From Paraburkholderia sp. (GTDB lineage Bacteria; Pseudomonadota; Gammaproteobacteria; Burkholderiales; Burkholderiaceae): a stretch of DNA of 64,000 nt. The stretch lies in assembly GCF_028283785.1 (NCBI RefSeq), contig NZ_JAPWKB010000006.1, forward strand, positions 124,001-188,000. The letters run 5' to 3'. Numbering within the stretch: position 1 is the stretch's first letter; every line of letters starts with the position of its first letter. Below, piece after piece: positions 8,277 through 15,456 of the stretch. The notes below the pieces were generated by a model, which searched no databases, had not been told where the DNA came from, and worked only from the letters and a program-made list of their open reading frames with translations. A program made the translations under genes and the position numbers.

Positions 8277-9074
8277 ATGAAATCATTGCAGATCAACGGT
8301 GAACTGCTGACGTATACCGACTACGGCAATCCCGCATCGCCGGCGATCATCATGCTGTCGGGTTGGGCGCAAGACTATCGGTTGTTCAAGAACGTCGCGC
8401 CGATTCTCGCCGAGTCGTACTACGTGATCTGTCCGGACTATCGCGGCCACAACCCGGACATGCTGCTGTGCGCCGACTTCACGTCCGACGACCTCGCCAG
8501 CGACATCGTCGAACTGGTGAAGCGTCTTGAGCTCACGAAATTTCATCTGGTGTCGCACTCGCACGGATGCTGGGTGAATATCGAAATCTGCGAACGGCTT
8601 GGTTACGCGACGCTCGACAAGACCGTGCTGATCGACTGGTTGATGGAGCCGCATCCTGGCTTCGACAGGCAACTCGCCGACGGTCAGGATATCGAGCTGT
8701 ATGCGGCAGGCCGCAAGAGCATGGCCGACGAGTGGGCATCGAAGACCGATAACGAGGACGTGCTCAACCACATCTATAACGAAATGCCGTCGTTCGGCGG
8801 CGCGATGTGGCGTCGTGCATGCCGCGAAATCGCGAAGGGTTATGCGAAGTGGGGCAGTCCGCTCGAACGCATGTCCGCGCTGGAACGCAAACCGGCCGTC
8901 GCGCATATCTTTTCGCAACCGCTGGCACAGGCATATCGCGACATGCAGGCCGACTTCGCGAAACTGAATCCGTGGTTCACGCCGGTTTATATCGCTGGAG
9001 AAACGCATTTTCCGTCGTTGGAAAACGGCCCGCAGGTTGCCGCCGCGATTCTCGCCCATCTTGCGCCGACCTGA
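8277..9074 (+). CDS. qdo: Cofactor-free 1H-3-hydroxy-4-oxoquinoline/quinaldine 2,4-dioxygenase (Qdo/Hod type)
   Basis: This 265-residue alpha/beta-hydrolase-fold protein resembles the cofactor-independent ring-cleaving dioxygenases Qdo and Hod rather than ordinary hydrolases. Shared features are LSGWAQDYR (cf. PGWCHDHR), DYRGH, SHSHGCW with Ser95, IDWLM with Asp120, HIFSQP near 210 and THFPS with His244. Ser95/Asp120/His244 are, as I recall, exactly the numbers of the Qdo catalytic triad, and the length is nearly the same. These enzymes cleave 3-hydroxy-4-quinolones with O2, releasing carbon monoxide and N-acylanthranilate, in the cytoplasm. A strong AAAGGAG site precedes the ATG. The natural side chain at C2 (H, methyl or alkyl) cannot be read by eye. 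Confidence 0.82.
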   Translation: MKSLQINGELLTYTDYGNPASPAIIMLSGWAQDYRLFKNVAPILAESYYVICPDYRGHNPDMLLCADFTSDDLASDIVELVKRLELTKFHLVSHSHGCWVNIEICERLGYATLDKTVLIDWLMEPHPGFDRQLADGQDIELYAAGRKSMADEWASKTDNEDVLNHIYNEMPSFGGAMWRRACREIAKGYAKWGSPLERMSALERKPAVAHIFSQPLAQAYRDMQADFAKLNPWFTPVYIAGETHFPSLENGPQVAAAILAHLAPT

Positions 9075-9195
9075 AGCACTGAAGCAAAGCACTGACGTGA
9101 TGCACTGAAAACAACAACGGCCATGCCATGTGATGCGCGCGAGTCTCGCGTCGCGCGTGGCATGCACAGTCCCCTTACTGTCCGACAAAGAGACC

Positions 9196-10486
9196 ATGAA
9201 CTATAAGCTGCTCTCGCCGCCACAACTGGCGACCCTGCACCGGTGGAAAGTCGTCAGCCTGATCCTTGGACTTGCCGCGCAGATTTTTCTTGCGGGCGAC
9301 TGGTACGGATTCGCGGCGATCATTCCGTTCATTACGAAATCGATCGATATGACGCCGACGCAAATCGGCTTTGCGCAAGGCGTTTTCTCGATTACGTACG
9401 CGCTCGGCATGATCTTCTGGGGCGGCGTCGGTCATCGTTTTTCCGCGCGTTCGCTGATCGTGTGCGGCCTCGTGATGACGGGTCTGATGCGTGTTGATGC
9501 AGTCACGCGTCGAGTCGTATCCGGCGTTGATCGCTTACCGGCTCGCCATCGGCTTCTTCGATTCCGCCGTATGGATCGGTGCGGCGAAACTGATTGTCGG
9601 CTGGTTTCCGCCTGAACAGCGCGGCCGCGCGTTGGGTGCGTTGCTGGCAGCGTTCAGTCTTGCGATCACGCTCGATTTCGCGATCGGCATTCCGTTGTCC
9701 GCGAGTCTCGGCTGGCGCAGTTTCTTTGCGTTGCTCGGTGTCGGCACGCTGATCGTTGGTGTTGCAAGCGTGTTCCTGGTGCGCGACGTCGCGACACAAC
9801 TCGGCATTGCGCAGTTCAGCTGGGACGACACGACCGCCGTTTCGTCCGGCGCGCGTCTGCGGGACATCTTCAGGATGAAGTACTTCTACATTGCGTCGCT
9901 GGCGATCTTCGGCGCGATGTTCGGCATCTCCGCGACCGCGACGTGGGTGGTGCCCGCGTTCATCACGACGCAGCATATGCCGCCGCCGTCGGCTGCATTG
10001 ATCGGAACGGTGATGGGTCTGTCGCAAGTCGTGTTTCTGATTGTGGGTGGCTTTATGAGCGATCACTACGCGAAACGCATTGCCGCGATGAAGGTTGCCG
10101 CGTTGCTGTCGGTGATCGCTGCGGCGCTGTTGATCGTGTCCGCGAAAATCGCGTTGCCGTTTAGCGCGCTCATTGCAATCTCGATCTTTTGCGGCGTGGT
10201 GGTGGCGGCAGGCGGCGCGATCTTCGCGTTGATCAGCGAGAAGTGCGGCGATGCACTGGCCGGAAGCGCGATCGGTTATGCGGAGATGGTCGGCATTTCG
10301 TCGTCGTTTATCGCGCCGCCGCTCCTTGGCGGGATTCTCCAGACAACCGGTTCGTATGCGGCCGCGTTCTGGGGGTTTCTGCTGGTCGAAGGCCTGATCT
10401 TCGTGGTGCTGATGCTGTGCAAAAACGAGTCGCGTGCCACGCACGCCGCCGTCACGCGTCACGCCGTCGGTGCCCAACCGCTGTGA
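9196..10486 (+). pseudogene. MFS transporter broken by a single-base frameshift
   Basis: Two frames together encode one complete 12-segment MFS carrier of about 429 residues. The first frame runs from ATG 9196 through GLAAQIFLAGDWYGFAAIIPF and IFWGGVGHRFSARSL to about 9490. The protein then continues in the next frame from about 9491 (VLMQSRVESYPALIAYRLAIGFFDSA) to 10486. Removing one base near 9490 restores a continuous reading frame with normal MFS topology, and 1291 bases is one more than a multiple of three. It lies between the dioxygenase and porin genes and was probably the cluster's uptake carrier. It may be a true pseudogene or a sequencing error. Confidence 0.8.
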
Positions 10487-10545
10487 TGGGCGGTCGGCCG
10501 GCAACATCGTCTCTCTTCCAGGTGCTTCGTTTAAGCGATAACAAT

Positions 10546-11589
10546 ATGAAAAAGAACTTGCAGTGCGCCGTCGCGCTGACACTGTGTGTGGCCGCGCACC
10601 CTTCGTTCGCGCAATCGTCCGTGACCTTATACGGCGTCGTGGATGAAGGCGTGCAATATCTGTCCGGTGCGTCGTCTTCCGGCGGGAAAGTGGTCGGTTT
10701 GCAATCGGGAAACCAGTGGCCGTCGAACTTCGGGATCACCGGTAAAGAGGACCTTGGCGGCGGATACAGCGCGTTGTTCCGGCTCGAAGAAGGCATCGAC
10801 GTCAGCACGGGCAAGAACGTAATTCCGGCGACGCCGCTGAATCGCGCGGCGTACGTGGGACTGCAAGGTCCGTTCGGCACGGTGACGATGGGTCGTCAAT
10901 ACGGCGTGATGTTCGACCAGACGCTGATGTACGACCCGACCTATCTCGCGCAATTTTCGTTGATGTCGTCGAACCTGATTCCGTCGAGCATCGAGCAGTT
11001 GAACAACTCGATCAAATGGTTGAGTCCGACCTATCGTGGATTGTCCGTGGAAGCGATGTACGGTTTCGGCCAGCAGATCGCGGGGAATTTTCGCGCCGGA
11101 AAATACATGGGCGGCGCGCTCGCGTATGCGAACGGCGGTCTGAGTGCGCGGGTCCTGTTCGAGCAGACGCAAGGCTCGTCCGCCGACGGTATCGACGAGT
11201 CCGGGCTCAAGGACCAGCGGATGGGCGTCGCGATGAAATACCGGCTCGGCGACGTGACGCTCGAAGGCGGCTATCACTATGTGCGCGGCGATCTGGAACT
11301 GTCGCCGCCGGGTAGCATCTTCAACCTCGGCGCAATCTATAGCGCGACGGCGCAACTGAATCTCGTCACCGAAGTGATTCACTATCGCACGCGTAATCAC
11401 GAAGGCACGCCGCTCTGGTTTGTTCTCGGCAGCATTTATTCGCTGTCGAAGCGCACCGACCTTTACGCGTTTGCCGGTTATCTCGACAATCGGGGCGGCA
11501 AGTCGTTCACGCTCAATACGTACGACTTCTCGTCGCCGGGCGGATTGAGTCAGGCAGGTGTGCAGTTAGGGATCACGCATCGTTTTTAG
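10546..11589 (+). CDS. OpcP/Omp32-type outer-membrane porin
   Basis: This 347-residue porin has a signal peptide ending AHPSFA and a mature end QSSVTLYGVVDEG, the hallmark of Burkholderiales trimeric general porins. The 16-strand barrel ends in the terminal phenylalanine signal ITHRF needed for Bam-mediated assembly, and internal patterns such as FGTVTMGRQYG and YSLSKRTDLYAFAGYL are family-typical. ATG 10546 starts the signal peptide. It sits between the broken MFS gene and the FAD monooxygenase, 27 bases before the latter, so it probably lets the cluster's aromatic substrate cross the outer membrane. Confidence 0.93.
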   Translation: MKKNLQCAVALTLCVAAHPSFAQSSVTLYGVVDEGVQYLSGASSSGGKVVGLQSGNQWPSNFGITGKEDLGGGYSALFRLEEGIDVSTGKNVIPATPLNRAAYVGLQGPFGTVTMGRQYGVMFDQTLMYDPTYLAQFSLMSSNLIPSSIEQLNNSIKWLSPTYRGLSVEAMYGFGQQIAGNFRAGKYMGGALAYANGGLSARVLFEQTQGSSADGIDESGLKDQRMGVAMKYRLGDVTLEGGYHYVRGDLELSPPGSIFNLGAIYSATAQLNLVTEVIHYRTRNHEGTPLWFVLGSIYSLSKRTDLYAFAGYLDNRGGKSFTLNTYDFSSPGGLSQAGVQLGITHRF

Positions 11590-11615
11590 CATCGCATCTT
11601 GAGGAAGGAACCAAC

Positions 11616-12779
11616 ATGAAACAGAAGCTGACTGCGGTGATCGCGGGCGGGGGAATTGGCGGGCTGGCCGCTGCGGCGGCGCTCGGCATGCGCGGCTGGG
11701 ACGTCACGCTGTTCGAGCGGCAGGACGCGCTGCGGGCATCCGGCTCCGGCATCTACATCTGGGAAAATGGCCTGCGGGTGCTCGAAGCGTTGGGCGCGGC
11801 GGAAGCGGCCACGCAACACGCATTTCGCGGGCACTACTTCGAGCAGCGCGACAACCTCGGCGGCATTATCGAAAGCGCGCCGATCCGCGCCGACAAACGG
11901 CTGATGACGGTGCGCCGTCCGCAGCTTCTGGCCGCGCTGGCGGACGCCGCGCGCCGGTATGGCGCGAAGATCGTGACCGGTTGCGAAGTGACGGGCGCGA
12001 CCGCGCGCGGCGAATTGCTGTTGTCGGACGGTCGTCGTGTGTCGGGCGATCTTGCGTTGGGCGTCGACGGCGTGTGGTCGCGCGTGCGGCAATCGCTGGG
12101 GCTCGAAGTGCTGCACGAGCAGGCGCAGGAAGGCGCGCTGCGCACGGTTATCGAAGCGATGCCCGGCGACATTCCGACCGCCGATGCGGGCAAGTACATC
12201 GAGAACTGGAACGGTCCGCTGCGGCTTCTGATCACGCCGGTCAACGATCGGGAAATCTATCTTGCGTTGACCTGTCCGGCGACCAACGCCCGCGCGAAAT
12301 CGACGACGCTCGACAAGGCGTTGTGGGGCGATGCGTTCCCCGCGTGGCGTCATCTGATCGATCGGGTTGGCGCGGACGTGTCGTGGGGCGTGTATAGCGT
12401 CACGAAGGTCACGTCGTGGTCGGCGGGGCGCACGGCGATTCTCGGCGACGCGGCATTCGCGCAACCGCCGAATCTCGGCCAGGGCGGCGGCATGGCGATG
12501 CAAAGTGCGTTGGCGCTGTCGGTCGCGCTCGCGGACGTCGCCGACGCGCGCGATATTCCGGCCGCGCTCGTCGCGTGGGAAACGCAGGAGCGGCCGCTGG
12601 TCGATCATTGCCAGAAGTGGTCGTGCCTGTACGGTGAGGTCGCGAATCTGCCCGACGAGGTGCGCACGATGACGATTCGCGCGGCGATGAGCAATCCGTG
12701 GGTGTCGGCGCAGGTGTTCCGCGCGGCGAATCATATTCCGACCGGCACCGGGCATATTCCCGTTTGGGATCAGCGCTAG
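11616..12779 (+). CDS. FAD-dependent aromatic monooxygenase (probable 4-quinolone 3-hydroxylase)
   Basis: This 387-residue class A flavoprotein monooxygenase shows the Rossmann GGGIGG (11-16) with Glu34 at the end of strand 2, the DG motif GVDGVWSRVR (Asp151-Gly152) and the GD motif AILGDAAFAQPPNLGQGGG (Gly277-Asp278). It would use NAD(P)H and O2 to hydroxylate an aromatic ring in the cytoplasm. GAGGAAGGA lies before its ATG. Because the same gene run contains a Qdo-type dioxygenase, which needs a 3-hydroxylated 4-quinolone, I infer that this enzyme installs that hydroxyl, as PqsH- or AqdB-type enzymes do. The substrate assignment is inference. Confidence 0.85.
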   Translation: MKQKLTAVIAGGGIGGLAAAAALGMRGWDVTLFERQDALRASGSGIYIWENGLRVLEALGAAEAATQHAFRGHYFEQRDNLGGIIESAPIRADKRLMTVRRPQLLAALADAARRYGAKIVTGCEVTGATARGELLLSDGRRVSGDLALGVDGVWSRVRQSLGLEVLHEQAQEGALRTVIEAMPGDIPTADAGKYIENWNGPLRLLITPVNDREIYLALTCPATNARAKSTTLDKALWGDAFPAWRHLIDRVGADVSWGVYSVTKVTSWSAGRTAILGDAAFAQPPNLGQGGGMAMQSALALSVALADVADARDIPAALVAWETQERPLVDHCQKWSCLYGEVANLPDEVRTMTIRAAMSNPWVSAQVFRAANHIPTGTGHIPVWDQR

Positions 12780-12788
12780 GCGTCCGGC

Positions 12789-12809
12789 GACCGGCCGCAA
12801 CGGCCGGTC
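12789..12809. terminator. Hairpin between convergent monooxygenase and MFS genes
   Basis: GACCGGCCG and CGGCCGGTC form a perfect 9-base stem around the loop CAA, between the 3' ends of two convergent genes. There is no T-run on either strand, so it is a weak or Rho-assisted terminator, or an RNA-stabilising hairpin. Confidence 0.4.
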
Positions 12810-12829
12810 GATCGCCCGCGCAAGCTTCG

Positions 12830-14029
12830 TCACGCCACGTGCGTTGTTTCGGCAAGCGCTCGCGTCGTGGCGTCGCTGGCCAAGGTCCGTCGCATCGCTG
12901 CAGGCACACAGGCCAGCACCAGCGCCATGACCGCCGCCACGCTGAAGATTCGCGCGGCGTTGCCCGGCATGTAAGCCATGAACGACGACGCGAACTGCCC
13001 GAAAAAGATCGCCATCGACAGATAGGCGAGATTGCGTCCGCGTTGTCGTGGATGGCTTTTTTCCACGGTCATATGGTTGACGAGCGGCACCGACAGTCCG
13101 AAGCCGCATCCCATGCACACGCCGCCGACGACGAAAACCGGCACGCTGTCGGCCAGCGCGAAGCACAGATGCGCGGCCGCATAGAACACAAAAGCGCCGA
13201 CCAGTACGCCACTTTCGCCGATTCGTGCCGTCGCGCGCGGCATCGACGCGGCCGCGCCGACCGCGACCAGCGACACGAACGACAGGAAGTAGCCGGTCTG
13301 CGCCTCGCCGATGCCGAGTTCGTGGAAGCGCATGGGTAAAACGATCACGCCGGTAAAGAACGACACCATCGAAAATATCGCGACGACGTAGATCGTCCTG
13401 AGCGCGTTCGAAACCGGCGTCCGCGCATCGCGCGCGTGATCCCCGGCGTGATGTGCGGGATGCGTGGAACCAGCGACCGGCGAAGGCGCGGGCACCACGG
13501 CGAGCACTAGCGCGAGCATCAACCACGCGAACAGATACAGCGCGAAGGGCCAGCGCCATCCGTGCGCCGCGAGCAGTCCGCCCGCGAACAGAAACACCAC
13601 GCCGCCCAGTTCGATCGACATGCCTTGCTTCGCGATCATCGCGAGTCGCGCGTGGCCGTCGTAGAACACGGAAATCAGGCCGGTGCCGGACGTCATCACC
13701 AGCGCGGTCGCGCCGCCGAGCAGAAAGCGGTCGGCAAAGACCGCGACCGGGCCGTGCAACCACGCACCGCCGACGCCGAGCAATCCATACGAAAACAGAC
13801 CGATGCACAAGGTCCGGTACAGGCCGGTGCGGGCGGTCAGCCATCCGGCCAGAGGTCCGAGCACGACGACGCCGAGCGACGGCACCGTCACCAGCGCGCT
13901 GGCAAAACGCTCGACGCCGAGTTGCGGCGCAATGGCCGGCAGGCCGGGCACGATCACGCACCCGACCATGATGGTCAGGCACGCGACGGCGAGCAGGGTG
14001 AATGCGGTCGCGCGGGAAGGCGGGTTCAT
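12830..14029 (-). CDS. MFS transporter (drug/metabolite type)
   Basis: This 399-residue protein has about 12 hydrophobic segments. The first-half loop carries LAGWLTARTGLYRTL, a form of the MFS motif between segments 2 and 3. AAGGAG lies about seven bases before its ATG. It diverges from the IclR regulator at 14169 across a promoter with a perfect inverted repeat, so IclR control is likely. Whether it exports drugs or carries an aromatic acid cannot be decided; the location beside the quinolone cluster allows either. Confidence 0.88.
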   Translation of the reverse strand: MNPPSRATAFTLLAVACLTIMVGCVIVPGLPAIAPQLGVERFASALVTVPSLGVVVLGPLAGWLTARTGLYRTLCIGLFSYGLLGVGGAWLHGPVAVFADRFLLGGATALVMTSGTGLISVFYDGHARLAMIAKQGMSIELGGVVFLFAGGLLAAHGWRWPFALYLFAWLMLALVLAVVPAPSPVAGSTHPAHHAGDHARDARTPVSNALRTIYVVAIFSMVSFFTGVIVLPMRFHELGIGEAQTGYFLSFVSLVAVGAAASMPRATARIGESGVLVGAFVFYAAAHLCFALADSVPVFVVGGVCMGCGFGLSVPLVNHMTVEKSHPRQRGRNLAYLSMAIFFGQFASSFMAYMPGNAARIFSVAAVMALVLACVPAAMRRTLASDATTRALAETTHVA

Positions 14030-14064
14030 GCAAGGCTCCTTGATCCTGAGTCCGGATCGTTCTA

Positions 14065-14080
14065 CACTGTCCGTACAGTG
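14065..14080. promoter_or_regulatory. Inverted-repeat operator between MFS and IclR genes
   Basis: CACTGT-CCGT-ACAGTG is a perfect 6-4-6 inverted repeat, partly extended by flanking TTC and GAA. It lies 36 bases upstream of the MFS start and about 90 bases upstream of the IclR start, a typical place for an IclR-family site acting on both divergent genes. Confidence 0.5.
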
Positions 14081-14168
14081 GAACAGTAACCCGTTATATG
14101 GATATAGGCTAAAGGCGAATGCGAGCCAAAGTCAAGGCGTGGCCGCGTGCGGCCATCGGAGAACCCGC

Positions 14169-14972
14169 GTGAATTCATCCAGCAACGACATGACAGACCT
14201 TCCTGTGAACGAGACGAATCCCGACGCGGACAGCAGTGCCGGAAAACAGGTGATCGCGCGCGCGGCCGCCGTGTTGCGCGCGCTCGAAAACCAGTCGGCG
14301 GGCCTGAGTCTGTCGCAGATCTCGAAGGCATCGGGATTGCCGCGCACCACCGTTCACCGGATCGTCGCGGCGCTCGAAGCGCAGCAAATGGTGATGAGCG
14401 GCGACAAGGGCATCAGGCTCGGGCCGGCCATCGTCCGGCTGGCGGCGTCGGCGCATACGGACGTGATCGCGGTGGCGCGGCCGTTCGTCGAGGCCTTGGG
14501 ACGTCGAACCCGCGAAACGGTAGACGTTTGCGTGTTTCGCGGACAGTTCGCGGTATCGGTGGATCAGTACGCGTCGGATCATGAGTTGCGGGTCGTGTCG
14601 GCGGTCGGCACGGGGTTTCCGGTGCATTGCACTGCGCACGGCAAGATGCTGCTGGCCGCCAGATCGAACGACGACGTGCGCGCCGTGCTCGGCGCGCAGC
14701 TTCCGAAGCGCACGCCGAACACGCTGGACACACTGGACGCGTTGATCGCGCAACTCGACTACGCGCGCACTTGCGGCTTCGCGGTGGACGATCAGGAACA
14801 TGCGCTCGGCGTGTGCGGGATCGGCGTGTTCGTTCGGACCGGACTCGCAGACGATTATGCAATCGCGCTTGCGGTTCCCGCATTGCGTTTCAAAGACCAG
14901 TTCGACGCGTTGCAAGCGGCGCTAATGCAATGCAAATCGGAGATTGAATCGGTATTTGGCACCGCACGATAA
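14169..14972 (+). CDS. IclR-family transcriptional regulator
   Basis: The 267-residue protein has an N-terminal winged helix (GLSLSQISKASGLPRTTVHRIVAALEAQQMV, near residues 45-76) and a C-terminal IclR effector domain with the conserved PVHCTAHGKMLLA segment and the VDDQEHALGVCGIGVFV region around residues 205-222. I chose the GTG at 14169 because GGAGAA stands 5-6 bases before it; the later ATG 14190 has no ribosome site. It diverges from an MFS gene and probably controls it, responding to a small organic acid or aromatic compound. Confidence 0.9.
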   Translation: MNSSSNDMTDLPVNETNPDADSSAGKQVIARAAAVLRALENQSAGLSLSQISKASGLPRTTVHRIVAALEAQQMVMSGDKGIRLGPAIVRLAASAHTDVIAVARPFVEALGRRTRETVDVCVFRGQFAVSVDQYASDHELRVVSAVGTGFPVHCTAHGKMLLAARSNDDVRAVLGAQLPKRTPNTLDTLDALIAQLDYARTCGFAVDDQEHALGVCGIGVFVRTGLADDYAIALAVPALRFKDQFDALQAALMQCKSEIESVFGTAR

Positions 14973-15456
14973 TGGGCGGGTGCGATCACCGTTTGAATTC
15001 GCGAATGGATGCGATAAATCGAAGTGAATACGTGTTCGAATGAAATTCGAAGGCAGTTCGTCGCCTATGCGGTAAAGCGTGACGATTTTCACGCGTACGA
15101 CTGGGACGACGTCTAAAACATCGATCTCCGCAAAACCTCGCGAGAGAATCGACGGGAAAATACCCTGCCAAACTTCGGCCGCTACTACTTCCGGTACAAA
15201 TAACCCATCTGCTTTTCCCAACTGCGCGACAATCACCCCCTCGCGCGCCTGCCGCTTATTTAGCGCCAATTTTGCCGCACCCCTTCAGAAAATCGGAAAG
15301 GTGCCGTAATAAATGCCGAATGACGTGTGCCGGACCTCGTCAATGCGTTTACAAACGCCCGACGACTATCCGGACATTCTCGCGTTTGCGCTGCCCCGAT
15401 CGCCCGCGACGGCGACGGGCTTGCCGCAGCCGTGACAACAATCGCAAAAGCAGAAT
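14973..15456. other. Gene-free stretch, less GC-rich, upstream of the exopolysaccharide operon
   Basis: About 484 bases are visibly richer in A and T than the flanking genes and carry no recognisable gene. Short open frames exist on both strands (for example 15079-15309 plus and 14922-15269 minus), but neither has a recognisable motif or a good ribosome site. A small inverted repeat, CGTGA-CGATTT-TCACG, occurs near 15078. The stretch must contain the promoter of the operon that starts at 15457. I see no clear regulator site. Confidence 0.5.

Noticed and set aside
11586..14033. An 815-codon open frame on the minus strand across the monooxygenase and MFS genes
   Set aside because: It is antisense to the well-supported FAD monooxygenase and out of frame with the MFS gene, is extremely Arg/His/Ala-rich and shows no domain. 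GC-rich codon bias creates such long shadow frames.
14922..15269. Open frame of 115 codons on the minus strand after the IclR gene
   Set aside because: It overlaps the IclR 3' end, has no recognised motif, and could be a decayed gene at best. I kept it inside the gene-free description.
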